From NCBI GenBank assembly GCA_035764725.1, contig DASTYT010000083.1, forward strand, positions 1-37,822: 37,822 nt of DNA, given 5' to 3'. The first letter of the stretch is position 1. Every line of letters begins with the position of its first letter. The stretch comes from Candidatus Methylomirabilota bacterium (lineage in GTDB: Bacteria > Methylomirabilota > Methylomirabilia > Rokubacteriales > CSP1-6). The notes under the pieces are model-generated. The model saw only the letters and a program-made list of their open reading frames with translations. It was not told the origin of the DNA and did no database searches. Shown piece by piece: positions 17,322 through 27,654 of this stretch. The position numbers were made by a program, and so were the translations under genes.

Positions 17322-18292
17322 CCAAGATCATCACACCCCCGCAAGCCGAGCCGATCCTCGAGGTCGCCCGTGAGCTGCTGCCGCCCGGCATGGAACTGAT
17401 CGTCGTCGATCCGGCCAAGCCGGAGTTCTACGATAAGGCGGCGGACGCCGACTACTACCTGGGCTCGCCGCGCACGGGAATCGGCAACGAGTTCTTCCGC
17501 GCCGCGCCGAAGCTCAAGCTGGTGCAGCTCACCAGCGCCGGCTACGATCGGGTCGACCTCGAGGCCGCGCGCAAGGCCAAGGTGCCGGTGGCCAACAACG
17601 GGGGCGCCAACTCGATCGCGGTGGCCGAGCACGCCGTCATGCTCATGCTGGCCGTGTACAAGAAGCTCGTGTACCACCACCTCAACGTCGTCTCCGGCAC
17701 CTGGCGAGCCGCCGACTTCGCTTCCGCGCGGACGTACGAGCTGGAGGGTAAGCGGCTGGGCATCGTCGGGCTCGGCAACATCGGCAAGAAGGTCGCGCGC
17801 CTCGTGCAGGGTTTCGAGATGGACGTGCGCTACTACGACGTGGTCCGGCTCACTGCGGATGCGGAGGACGCCCTTGGCGTGCGCTTCGCGCTCTTCAACG
17901 AGCTGCTGCGGACGTCCGACGTGGTGACGCTGCACGTGCCGCTGAATGACGTCACCCGCAACATGATGTCCACCGCGCAGTTTGCGCGGATGAAGAAGAC
18001 TGCGATCCTCATCAACACGTGCCGGGGCCCGGTGGTGGACGAGAACGCGCTGCACCAGGCGCTCACCGCGGGCACCATCGCGGCCGCCGGGCTCGACGTG
18101 ATGGCGGAGGAGCCGCCGAAGAAGAACCATCCGCTCTTCTCGCTCCCCAACGTCACCCTGACGCCGCACAGCGCTGGACCGACCTGGGACAACTACGAGC
18201 GCGCGTACCGCAACGGCTTCGACAACATCCAGCGCGTGGAGTCCGGGCGGGAGCCACTCTGGGTGCTGCCCGAGCTGCGGGTGCCGCGCTAG
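17318..18292 (+). CDS. D-2-hydroxyacid dehydrogenase, NAD(P)-dependent
   Basis: The GTG start overlaps the esterase stop (GTGA) and follows AGGAGG. The 324-aa protein has the family order: N-terminal substrate domain, then KRLGIVGLGNIGKKVARL (nucleotide-binding GxGxxG), NTCRGPVVDENALHQAL (catalytic Arg236) and TLTPHSAGPTW (catalytic His284). It reduces a 2-keto acid to the D-2-hydroxy acid or the reverse, as in glyoxylate, phosphoglycerate and formate dehydrogenase relatives. There is no ACT domain, so classical SerA is unlikely. The exact substrate is unknown. The gene ends convergently, sharing CTAG with the next gene. Confidence 0.92.
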   Translation: MTKIITPPQAEPILEVARELLPPGMELIVVDPAKPEFYDKAADADYYLGSPRTGIGNEFFRAAPKLKLVQLTSAGYDRVDLEAARKAKVPVANNGGANSIAVAEHAVMLMLAVYKKLVYHHLNVVSGTWRAADFASARTYELEGKRLGIVGLGNIGKKVARLVQGFEMDVRYYDVVRLTADAEDALGVRFALFNELLRTSDVVTLHVPLNDVTRNMMSTAQFARMKKTAILINTCRGPVVDENALHQALTAGTIAAAGLDVMAEEPPKKNHPLFSLPNVTLTPHSAGPTWDNYERAYRNGFDNIQRVESGREPLWVLPELRVPR

Positions 18293-18915
18293 GCGGGAAG
18301 CCGCTCGCTGACGATGAAGCGCTTGTTGTACGTGTAGGGGCGCACCTCGGGCTTCCAGCGCCCGATGTCGGAGGTGTCGTTCCAGAGCTTGGACATCGGC
18401 AGCTCGGGGTTCTCCACCTCGTACACGCAGAGGTACTTGGGCTCGGCGGGGTTCTTGGTCCGGTAGCGGACGGCGTTCACCGCGCCGGGCAGCTTCATCA
18501 GGAGCGGCAGGTGCTCGGTGTCGTAGAGCTCATTGAAGAGCGCCTCGCGGTGCGGCTCGATGTCCATCATCACCCAGAAGATGTACGGGGTCTTGCCGGT
18601 GAGGGCCTTGGCGCCGCCTACCCACTCGTAGATCGCGAGGTGGCGGTTCATCGTGTGCGGGCGCACCGCGGTGGGCCAGCGGCCCAGCTCGCCCGCCGTC
18701 TTGAAGGCCGCGCCCTCGACGATGCCGGGATCGTCCAGCTCGTAGGCGGCCAGATAGCGCGGCTCGGTGGGCGAGGGCTGCTTGAAGCGGCTCGCCCGCT
18801 GCACGCCCGGCACCTTCGCCAGGTTCGGCACGTGCTCGACGTTGTAGACCTCGTTGAACGCCGCCTCGTGATCGTGCGCCACGTCCATCCGCACCAGGAA
18901 GAGTCCCTTGCTCAT
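18289..18915 (-). CDS. Duplicated dimeric alpha/beta-barrel protein (EthD/DUF4286-like)
   Basis: The 208-aa protein contains two copies of one ferredoxin-like unit. The first is GLFLVRMDVAHDHEAAFNEVYNVEHVPNLAKVPGVQRASRF with YLAAYELDDP; the second is IFWVMMDIEPHREALFNELYDTEHLPLLMKLPGAVNAVRY with YLCVYEVENP. The repeated FNExYxxEHxPxLxKxPG is typical of this barrel family, whose characterised relatives include small ring-modifying enzymes. Function is unknown. A paralogue with the same two-unit layout is at 28602-29234. It is divergent from the secreted protein at 18951. Confidence 0.8.
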   Translation of the reverse strand: MSKGLFLVRMDVAHDHEAAFNEVYNVEHVPNLAKVPGVQRASRFKQPSPTEPRYLAAYELDDPGIVEGAAFKTAGELGRWPTAVRPHTMNRHLAIYEWVGGAKALTGKTPYIFWVMMDIEPHREALFNELYDTEHLPLLMKLPGAVNAVRYRTKNPAEPKYLCVYEVENPELPMSKLWNDTSDIGRWKPEVRPYTYNKRFIVSERLPA

Positions 18916-18938
18916 GCGCGCACTCTATCACGCTGGGC

Positions 18939-18944
18939 TATGCT
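18939..18944 (+). promoter_or_regulatory. -10-like element six bases before the 18951 gene
   Basis: TGGGCTATGCT carries the extended -10 form also seen at 6191 and 8492. The hexamer ends six bases before the ATG, predicting a leaderless transcript. Confidence 0.42.
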
Positions 18945-18950
18945 GTGCGC

Positions 18951-19928
18951 ATGCGCGGCGTGCTCCCGGCCCTGCTCGCGGCGTGCTTCCTCTGGGTCGC
19001 GCCCGCCGACGCGCAGCCCAGCCCCGAGGCCATCCTGGCCGACTTCAAGATCTCGGAGGCCGACAAGCAGCGCGTGCTCAAGGGCGAACTCGTCTCGGCG
19101 GTGATCGCCGAAGTGTCGGAGCGCGATCTCTCGAACTCGTTCGTCTTCCTCGTCAAGGCCACGCCCGAGGAGCTCGCCAAACAGCTGGTGGAGGGCCAGC
19201 TGACCTCCGGCGACCCCCAGGTCAAGAGCTTCGGCATCCTGCACGGCGACGGCAGCCCCGCGGACATGAGCGGGCTGACGCTGTCCGAAGCCCAGGCCCA
19301 GGCCTTCGCGAAGGTCAAGCGGGGAAGCGCGCTGAACCTCGCCGCGAGCGAGATCACCGCCTTCAACGCGGCCGGCAGCGAGCGCGCGGCGGTGCTGCGG
19401 ATGCTGCGGGAGGTGCTGCTTGGGCGCTATCGCGCGTATCGCGACGGCGGCCTCACGAGCATCACCCCCTACGAACGCGGCGGGAGCATCACCGACGTCG
19501 CGGGCGATCTGCGCAAGGCCACCGAGTCCTTCACGGTGATGAAGAAGTACCTGCCCGCGTTCCACGCGATGGTCCTCGACTATCCCAAGGCGATGGCGCC
19601 GAATGCGCGGGAGCGGTTCTTCTGGGCCATCTACGACGTCAATGGCACGCCGACCTACGTGCTCACCCATGTCATGACGGTGAACGACGGTGCGGGGCGC
19701 GCCTTCGCGACGCGGCAGTACTACGTCAGCCAGGGCTACAACGCGGAGCAGGCGGAGGGGGGCTTCCTGCCCGTTCAGGGCGGGACCATGGTCGTCTACG
19801 GGGCTCACGCCTTCACCGATCAGGTCGCCGGCATGGGCGGATCGATGAAGCGGGGCATCGGCCGCCGGGTGATGGCCGAGAAGCTCCGCGAGATGTTCGA
19901 GGCCAACCGGAAGCGGATCGAGCGCTAG
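18951..19928 (+). CDS. Secreted protein of unknown function
   Basis: I do not recognise the family. The ATG at 18951 is preferred to the GTG at 18945 because of the -10 spacing. The product is 325 aa with a Sec signal peptide (MRGVLPALLAACFLWVAPADAQ). The mature part begins with EAILADFKISEADKQRVLKGELVSAVIAEVSERDLSNSFVFLVKATPEELAKQL, then a mixed alpha/beta region with YRAYRDGGLTSITPYERGG and a Gly-rich C-terminus (GGTMVVYGAHAFTDQVAGMGGSMKRGIGRRVM). The overall pattern resembles a lipid- or ligand-binding periplasmic protein, but that is a guess. It ends convergently with sdhB, sharing CTAG. Confidence 0.75.
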   Translation: MRGVLPALLAACFLWVAPADAQPSPEAILADFKISEADKQRVLKGELVSAVIAEVSERDLSNSFVFLVKATPEELAKQLVEGQLTSGDPQVKSFGILHGDGSPADMSGLTLSEAQAQAFAKVKRGSALNLAASEITAFNAAGSERAAVLRMLREVLLGRYRAYRDGGLTSITPYERGGSITDVAGDLRKATESFTVMKKYLPAFHAMVLDYPKAMAPNARERFFWAIYDVNGTPTYVLTHVMTVNDGAGRAFATRQYYVSQGYNAEQAEGGFLPVQGGTMVVYGAHAFTDQVAGMGGSMKRGIGRRVMAEKLREMFEANRKRIER

Positions 19929-20671
19929 CGCCGCGCGAGCGTCGCGAGCAGGTGGTCGCGGTTGAGCTGCGCAATCACATCGAGCCCGATGCCCTTCGGG
20001 CAGACGGCCTCGCACTCCCCGTGGCTGGAGCAGGCGCCGAAGCCCTCGCGATCCGCCGCCTCCACCAGCGACAGCGCGCGGCGCTCGCGCTCGGGCTGGC
20101 CCTGCGGCAGGCGCGCGAGATGGCTCACCTTGGCGCCGACGAACAGGGACGCGGAGCCGTTGGGGCAGGCGGCCACGCACGCGCCGCAGCCGATGCATTC
20201 GGCGGCGTCGAGCGCCCGCTCCACCGCCGCGCGGGCGATAGGGAGCATGTTGGCCTCGGGCGCGCTGCCCGCGCGCACGGAGACATAGCCACCCGCCTGC
20301 ATCACGCGGTCGAGCGCGCGGCGGTCCACCACGAGGTCGCGCAGCACGGGGAAGGCGCCGGTGCGGAAGGGCTCGAGCGTGACGATGGCGCCGTCGCGGA
20401 AGGCGCGCATCGGCACGAGGCAGGTCGTGGTGCGCGGCAGCGGGCCGTGCGGGCGCCCGTCCACCACGATGCCGCAGGCGCCGCAGATGCCCTCGCGGCA
20501 GTCGCTGTCGAAGGCCACGGGCGGCTCGCCCCGCGCCACCAGCGTGTTGTTCAGCCGGTCGAGCGCTTCCAGCAGCGTCGTGTCCGGGGCGAGATCGTCC
20601 ACCGGGTAGCGGACGAAGCCGCCCGGGTCCTCCGGATCGCGCTGCCGCCACACGCGGAAGACGACGTTCAT
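19925..20671 (-). CDS. sdhB: Succinate dehydrogenase / fumarate reductase iron-sulfur subunit
   Basis: The ATG at 20671 gives a 248-aa protein; the longer open frame is a shadow of sdhA. The plant-type [2Fe-2S] site is CREGICGACGIVVDG with a later Cys in TTTC. The C-terminal part has CIGCGACVAACPNGS and CSSHGECEAVCPKGI, which bind the [4Fe-4S] and [3Fe-4S] clusters. It passes electrons from the flavoprotein to the membrane quinone site. It lies seven bases after sdhA, completing an sdhCAB order typical of B-type complexes with a single membrane subunit. Confidence 0.95.
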   Translation of the reverse strand: MNVVFRVWRQRDPEDPGGFVRYPVDDLAPDTTLLEALDRLNNTLVARGEPPVAFDSDCREGICGACGIVVDGRPHGPLPRTTTCLVPMRAFRDGAIVTLEPFRTGAFPVLRDLVVDRRALDRVMQAGGYVSVRAGSAPEANMLPIARAAVERALDAAECIGCGACVAACPNGSASLFVGAKVSHLARLPQGQPERERRALSLVEAADREGFGACSSHGECEAVCPKGIGLDVIAQLNRDHLLATLARR

Positions 20672-20678
20672 CGGGGCC

Positions 20679-22609
<1,931 letters not shown>

Positions 22610-22610
<1 letters not shown>

Positions 22611-23314
22611 CACCTGAGCCACCCCGCGAGCACGGCCAGCGGCACCGAGGCGAAGCCGAGCGCCACCGCCGCCGACAGGGCCGCCACCGCGGGGCGCCGG
22701 CGTCGCACGGCGCCGTCCGGCGAGACGCCCAGGCTTCGCATGGCCGCCCAGAGCCCGTGGAAGAGGTGGAGGCCCAGCAGCAGCGCGGCGCCGATGTAGA
22801 CGCCCGCCATCAGCGGGGAGTGCAGACCGCGCACAACGTTGGCGTACACGTGACCGGGCAGGAAGCCGGGCAGCCGGACGCCGAACGTGAGATGGAGCAC
22901 GTGGAAGATCACGAAGGCGAGCAGCAGCGCTCCGCCCACCCGCATGCTCCGCGCTGCCCACGTGGAGGCGCGGGGGCCGCGGGCCTGATGCCGCGGCCGC
23001 GCCGCGCGGTCGGCGCGCGTGAGCGAGACGACCCCGGCCACGTGCACCGCGGCGGCCACGACGAGGCCTATTCGAACCGCCCAGAGGGCGGCCGGCACCC
23101 TCCGGAGGCTCGCCGCGTAGCCGTCCGCCGCCTGCGGCCCGGAGAACACCGTGAGGTTGCCGGCCACGTGGAGGATCACCCAGAGGCAGAGGATCAGGCC
23201 GGAGGCGGCGACCAAAGCCTTCTTGCCCACCGTCGATCGCCACAGCGCGCGGAGCGGATGCCATGTCGTCATGACCTCCATGCTGCCGCCGGGCCTTTCA
23301 TTAGTCGCATGCAT
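22610..23314 (-). CDS. sdhC: Succinate dehydrogenase cytochrome b subunit (B-type, five helices)
   Basis: Integral membrane anchor of 234 aa with five hydrophobic segments and haem-ligand histidines in [37 protein letters not shown] and [19 protein letters not shown], typical of the dihaem B-type subunit that carries both haems on one polypeptide. The start is uncertain: ATG codons at 23314, 23281 and 23272 all precede the core [22 protein letters not shown]. It is divergent from the LysR gene with only 39 bases between, so the two probably share a control region. Confidence 0.9.
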
Positions 23315-23353
23315 TCGCTTCTCTCGACTATTTAGGTAAACTTATTAATAGCC
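23315..23353. promoter_or_regulatory. Divergent control region between sdhC and the LysR gene
   Basis: A short island that is strikingly AT-rich for this genome. It contains an imperfect dyad with outer arms CTATT (23328) and AATAG (ending 23351), and a T-N11-A spacing (23332 to 23344), the core pattern of LysR-type operators. Both promoters must lie within it or overlap the coding starts. LysR-type regulators commonly control the gene divergent to their own, so sdhCAB is the first candidate target. Confidence 0.45.
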
Positions 23354-24250
23354 ATGCACGTCGAGACTCTGAAGACCTTCTGCGACCTGGTGGAGACGGG
23401 TAGCCTCTCGCGGGCGGCCCGGATGAACCTGGTCTCCCAGTCCGCGGTGAGCCAGCAGCTCCGGGCCCTGGAGCGGCGCTACGGCCGGCGCCTGATCGAG
23501 CGGGCGCCGCGCATCGGCGCGCGGGCCACCGAGGCGGGCCGCGTCCTCTATGACGAGGTGAAGCCGCTGCTGGAGCGCCTGGCCGCGGTGGAGCAGCGCC
23601 TGCGGGCGCGGCCGGGCGCGGTGACGGGCACGGTGCGGGTGGCCACGGTGTACAGCGTGGGCCTCCACACGCTGCCGCCGATCATCAAGCGCTGCATCGC
23701 CGACCATCCCGAGGTGAACGTGCGCCTCTCGTACCGGCGCACCAACGAGGTGGTGGCGGCGTGCCTGGACGGCGAGGTGGATTTCGGCATCGTGGCGGCG
23801 CCGGCGCGGCGCCCCGGCCTCGAGATCGTCCCGCTGGGCCACGACGAGCTGGTGATCGCCGCGCCGCCCAGCCACCCGATCGCGAGGCGCGCGCGTCCGC
23901 CGCTGGCCGCCCTGGACGGGCAGCCCTTCATCGGCTTCGACCGCGACATCCCCACGCGGCGCCTGGTGGACGCGCTGCTGCGCCGCCACGGCGTGCGCGT
24001 GCAGTACGCGATGGAGCTCGACAACATCGAGACGATCAAGCGCTCGGTGGAGGCGGGCCTCGGGCTCTCGCTCCTCCCTGCCCCCACACTCGCCGCCGAG
24101 ATCCGCGCGCGCACGCTGGTGGGACGGCCACCCGCCGAGGGCCCGTTCCGCCGGCCCATCGCCGTGGTCTACCGCAAGAGCCGCGAGCTCTCGGCGGCGG
24201 GCAAGGCCTTCCTCGCCCTCCTCACCGCCGAGCTCGCTACTCGCCGATAG
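23354..24250 (+). CDS. LysR-family transcriptional regulator
   Basis: A 298-aa activator/repressor. The N-terminal winged helix-turn-helix is HVETLKTFCDLVETGSLSRAARMNLVSQSAVSQQLRALERRYGRRLIER (1-55). The effector domain follows with GTVRVATVYSVGLHTLPPIIKRC and EVDFGIVAAPARRPGLEIVPLGHDELVIAAPPSHPIA. Divergent placement next to sdhC suggests it controls sdhCAB. Its 3' end overlaps the convergent cysK gene by 14 bases, so cysK regulation is a second possibility (CysB-like role), with no direct support. The inducer is unknown. Confidence 0.93.
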   Translation: MHVETLKTFCDLVETGSLSRAARMNLVSQSAVSQQLRALERRYGRRLIERAPRIGARATEAGRVLYDEVKPLLERLAAVEQRLRARPGAVTGTVRVATVYSVGLHTLPPIIKRCIADHPEVNVRLSYRRTNEVVAACLDGEVDFGIVAAPARRPGLEIVPLGHDELVIAAPPSHPIARRARPPLAALDGQPFIGFDRDIPTRRLVDALLRRHGVRVQYAMELDNIETIKRSVEAGLGLSLLPAPTLAAEIRARTLVGRPPAEGPFRRPIAVVYRKSRELSAAGKAFLALLTAELATRR

Positions 24251-25217
24251 CGGAGGCCAGGTCCGAGAAGTCGGCCTCGGGCAGCTCGGTATAGACCGCG
24301 TTCGAGAGATAGCGCTCGCCGAAGTCGGCAATGATGGACACGACGAGCTTGCCGCGGTTCTCCGGCCGCTTCGCCACCTGCAGCGCCACCCACGTGATGG
24401 AGCCGGAGGAGATACCTGCGAAGATCGCTTCTTCTCTTGCCAGACGACGCGTGGTGTCGATCGCGTCCTCGGTCTTCACCGTCACCACCTCGTCGTAGAT
24501 CTTCCGGTCGAGGTTCTCGGGGATGAAGCCTGCGCCGATCCCCTGCTGCTTGTGGGGCGAGGGGCTCCCGCCCGAGATCACAGGGCTCTCGGCGGGCTCC
24601 ACGCAGATTATCTGGATACCCGGCTTCTTCTCACGCAGGTAGCGTCCGGTGCCGGTGATGGTGCCGCCGGTGCCGACGCCCGACACGAAGATGTCCACCT
24701 TGCCGCCGGTGTCGGCCCAGATCTCGGGCCCGGTGGTCTTGTAGTGGATCTCGGGATTGGCGGGGTTGTCGAACTGCCGCGGGATCCACGCGCGATTGCC
24801 GAGCCGTTCCGCGATCTCCTCGGCGCGGGTGATGCAGGCCTTCATGCCCTTCGGCCCCTCTGTCAGCACCACCTTGCACCCCAGCGCGCGCAGCATCTGG
24901 CGTCGCTCCACGGTCATGGTGTCGGGCATCGTGAAGATGCAGCGGTAGCCGAGCGCGGCCGCCACGTAGGCGAGGCCGATGCCGGTGTTGCCGCTGGTGG
25001 GCTCCACGATGATCATGCCGGGCTTGAGGCGGCCGCGGTCGATGGCGTCCTTGATCATCGCGTAGCCGATGCGGTCCTTCACGGAGCTGTAAGGGTTGTA
25101 GCCCTCGTGCTTCACGGCGACGCGGGCGGGGAGCCCGGCGCCCAGCCGGTTCAGGTAGATGAGTGGGGTGCCGCCGACCGTCTCTGTCACGTTCTCGTAG
25201 ATCTTCCCGTGGGGCAT
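24237..25217 (-). CDS. cysK: Cysteine synthase A (O-acetylserine sulfhydrylase)
   Basis: PLP enzyme making cysteine from O-acetylserine and sulfide in the cytoplasm. The 326-aa length is normal. Motifs: NPYSSVKDRIG with PLP Lys47, PTSGNTGIGLAYVAAALGYRC, FVSGVGTGGTITGTGRYLREKKP (phosphate-binding loop) and GISSGS near the C-terminus. AGGAG lies about ten bases before the ATG. Some relatives (cystathionine beta-synthase-like, CysM) share these motifs, but the overall sequence is closest to CysK. The gene is divergent from the phosphodiesterase-like gene at 25267 and overlaps the LysR gene at its 3' end. Confidence 0.93.
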   Translation of the reverse strand: MPHGKIYENVTETVGGTPLIYLNRLGAGLPARVAVKHEGYNPYSSVKDRIGYAMIKDAIDRGRLKPGMIIVEPTSGNTGIGLAYVAAALGYRCIFTMPDTMTVERRQMLRALGCKVVLTEGPKGMKACITRAEEIAERLGNRAWIPRQFDNPANPEIHYKTTGPEIWADTGGKVDIFVSGVGTGGTITGTGRYLREKKPGIQIICVEPAESPVISGGSPSPHKQQGIGAGFIPENLDRKIYDEVVTVKTEDAIDTTRRLAREEAIFAGISSGSITWVALQVAKRPENRGKLVVSIIADFGERYLSNAVYTELPEADFSDLASAIGE

Positions 25218-25251
25218 GCGCGCGTGGCTCCTTTCGAGGGGGATGAAGGAG

Positions 25252-25257
25252 TATAGT
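25252..25257 (+). promoter_or_regulatory. -10-like element before the phosphodiesterase-like gene
   Basis: TATAGT followed by CAGCGGGCC and then ATG. The same hexamer and an almost identical GCGGGCC follow-up occur at 11774. The nine-base gap would give a leader of only one or two bases. Confidence 0.35.
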
Positions 25258-25266
25258 CAGCGGGCC

Positions 25267-26766
25267 ATGCCTCCCGCCACGCGCTTCGTCATCGTGTTCG
25301 TGGTGGACGGGCTCCGCCCCGACGCCATCACCGCCGACCACACGCCTACACTCTGGCGGCTGCGCCGCGAGGGCGTCGACTTCGCGAACAGCCACGCGGT
25401 GTTCCCCACCGTCACGCGCGTGAACGCGGCCACGCTGGCGACGGGCGCGCAGCCCGGCACGCACGGCATCCTGGGGAATCAGATCTATGTGCCCGCCGTC
25501 GATCCGCGGAAGGCGCTCGACACCGGCAACTACCGCAACCTCCTGGCGGTCGACGAGAAGGGCGGCGGCCTCGTGCGCACGCGCACGCTGGCGGAGCGCC
25601 TCGCCCGAGCCGGCCTCCGCTTCGCCGGCGTGAGCTCGGGCTCCACGGGGAGCGCGTTCCTCCTGAACCCGAAGGCGCCGACCGGCGTGGGCACGCTGGT
25701 CAACGGCTACCTCGACCCGGGCAAGACGGTCGCGTACCCCGCGGAGGCGAGCGCGGCGATCCTCGCGAAGTTCGGCGCGACGCCCGCGAAGGCCGGGGCG
25801 GAGCGCTACGACGGCGTGGTGAGCTGGACCCAGCGCGTGCTGCGCGAGTACGTGCTGCCGGAGCTGCGCCCCGACGTGGTGATCAACTGGCTCACCGAGC
25901 CCGATCACAGCCAGCACATCATCGGGGTGGGCTCGCCGGCGGCGCGCGAGGCGCTGCGGAACGACGACCGCGAGATCGCCCTGACCCTGGCCACGCTGGA
26001 CGAGCTCGGCCTCACGGAGCGCGCGGACGTCTTCGTGGTGTCCGATCACGGCTTCACGAGCAATGTCGCGGGCGTGGACGTGGCGCGCGAGCTGGTCGAG
26101 GGCGGGGCCAAGGCGGCGCTCGACTCGCCCGACGTGATCCTCGCGAGCAGCGGCCAGGCGGTGGCGGTCCACGTGAAAGACCGGGACGCCGCGCGCATCG
26201 GCGCGATCGCACGCCTGGCGCAATCGCGAGAGTGGGGCGGGGCGCTCTTCACCGCCGCGCGTGGCGCGGGCGATCCACGGGGCGCGATCGACGGCACGTT
26301 CTCGCTGGACCTGATCCACCTCGCCCACGCGGAGCGCGGCCTGGATCTCCTGCTCACCTTCCCGTGGAGCTCGGACGCCAACGCCTTCGGCGTGCCCGGC
26401 GCGGACCTCGCGTGTACCAGCGGTGGCGCCCGGCTCTACACGAGCGACCACGGCAGCATGAGCCCGTGGAACGTGCGCAACACCTGCCTGGCGTGGGGCG
26501 TCGACATGAAGCGCGGCGCGACCGTGCGGGCGCCCTCCGGCAACGTGGACGTGGCGCCCACCATCCTGCACCTCCTCGGCGTGGATGACCGCACGGGTAT
26601 GGACGGGCGCGTGCTCAGCGAGGCTCTGCTTGACGGGCCGGACCCCGACAAGGTCCCCGTGCAGACGCGCACGTCTCTCGTGGAGGCTGGGGCCTATCGC
26701 ACGGCGCTACAGATCTCCGAGGTCGAGGGGCGGCGCTACGTGGACAAGAGCTGGCGCATCGTCTAG
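25267..26766 (+). CDS. Alkaline phosphatase superfamily protein (nucleotide pyrophosphatase/phosphodiesterase type)
   Basis: The 499-aa product has the metal-site order of the NPP branch: VFVVDGLRPDAI (Asp14), the nucleophile in SHAVFPTVTRVNAATLATG (Thr50), LTEPDHSQHIIG, VVSDHGF and a late TSDHGSMSPWN histidine. These enzymes cleave phosphodiester or phosphomonoester bonds using two zinc ions. There is no obvious signal peptide, which is unusual for the family; MPPATRFVIVFVVDG runs directly into the core strand. The open frame begins at 25216, but that part is shadow of the cysK promoter region. The substrate is unknown. Confidence 0.88.
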   Translation: MPPATRFVIVFVVDGLRPDAITADHTPTLWRLRREGVDFANSHAVFPTVTRVNAATLATGAQPGTHGILGNQIYVPAVDPRKALDTGNYRNLLAVDEKGGGLVRTRTLAERLARAGLRFAGVSSGSTGSAFLLNPKAPTGVGTLVNGYLDPGKTVAYPAEASAAILAKFGATPAKAGAERYDGVVSWTQRVLREYVLPELRPDVVINWLTEPDHSQHIIGVGSPAAREALRNDDREIALTLATLDELGLTERADVFVVSDHGFTSNVAGVDVARELVEGGAKAALDSPDVILASSGQAVAVHVKDRDAARIGAIARLAQSREWGGALFTAARGAGDPRGAIDGTFSLDLIHLAHAERGLDLLLTFPWSSDANAFGVPGADLACTSGGARLYTSDHGSMSPWNVRNTCLAWGVDMKRGATVRAPSGNVDVAPTILHLLGVDDRTGMDGRVLSEALLDGPDPDKVPVQTRTSLVEAGAYRTALQISEVEGRRYVDKSWRIV

Positions 26767-26789
26767 GCTGCTGACCCAAGGAGCGCGAC

Positions 26790-27635
26790 ATGGACATCGG
26801 CGCGGCGATCTTCTTCACGGACTACTCGATGGGGCCGGCGGACCTGGGACGGGCGATGGAAGAGCGCGGCTTCGAGTCGCTCTGGGCGCCCGAGCATTCC
26901 CATATTCCGCTTTCGCGGACGTCTCCTTTCCCTCAGGGCGGCGACCTCCCCAAGAAGTACTACGACGTCATGGACCCGTTCGTGACGCTGGCCGCGGCGG
27001 CGGCGGCAACCGCGCGGCTCCGCGTGGGCACCGGGATCTGCCTCGTCATTCAGCGCGATCCCATCCAGACCGCCAAGTTGGTGGCGAGCCTCGATCAGGT
27101 GTCGGGGGGGCGCTTCCTCTTCGGCATCGGCGCGGGCTGGAACGCGGAGGAGATGGCGGATCACGGGACGGACTTCAAGACTCGCTTCACCGTCATGCGC
27201 GAGCGCGTGGAGGCGATGAAGGCGATCTGGACCAAGTCCAAGCCCGAGTACCACGGGAAGTTCGTCGACTTTTCGCCCATGATGACGTGGCCGAAGCCGG
27301 TGCAGAAGCCGCACGCGCCGGTGATCGTGGGCGGCGCGTTCCCCTACGGCGCGCGGCGAGCCATCGCCTACGGTGACGGCTGGATCCCGCACGTGCGCCG
27401 GCCGGAATATGGCGACGGGGACGTGACGCGCTTCCTCCCCGAGTTCCGGAAGATGGCCGCAGAGGCGGGGCGCGACCCCGCGTTTCCCGTCACGATCTGG
27501 GGCCAGCCCGACGACGCCGTCAACCTCAAGAAGTATCGCGACGCCGGCGCCGCGCGCTTCGTCTTCAGCCTGCCTTCGGCCAAGGCCGATGAGATCCTGC
27601 CCATGCTCGACCGGCTCGCCACGGCAGCGCGCTAG
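26790..27635 (+). CDS. LLM-class F420-dependent oxidoreductase
   Basis: A 281-aa member of the luciferase-like fold. Landmarks are IGAAIFFTDYSMGPADLGRAMEERGFESLWAPEHSHIP, TARLRVGTGICLVIQRDPIQTAKLVASLDQVSGGRFLFGIGAGWNAEEMADHG and KPVQKPHAPVIVGGAF. The ERGFESLWAPEHSHIP and GIGAGWN blocks are typical of the TIGR03619-type F420 group. AAGGAG is seven bases before the ATG. It lies 23 bases after the phosphodiesterase gene and 19 before the lactonase, so the three probably form an operon. The substrate is unknown. Confidence 0.92.
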   Translation: MDIGAAIFFTDYSMGPADLGRAMEERGFESLWAPEHSHIPLSRTSPFPQGGDLPKKYYDVMDPFVTLAAAAAATARLRVGTGICLVIQRDPIQTAKLVASLDQVSGGRFLFGIGAGWNAEEMADHGTDFKTRFTVMRERVEAMKAIWTKSKPEYHGKFVDFSPMMTWPKPVQKPHAPVIVGGAFPYGARRAIAYGDGWIPHVRRPEYGDGDVTRFLPEFRKMAAEAGRDPAFPVTIWGQPDDAVNLKKYRDAGAARFVFSLPSAKADEILPMLDRLATAAR

Positions 27636-27654
27636 TCCCGAGGAGATCCGCGTC

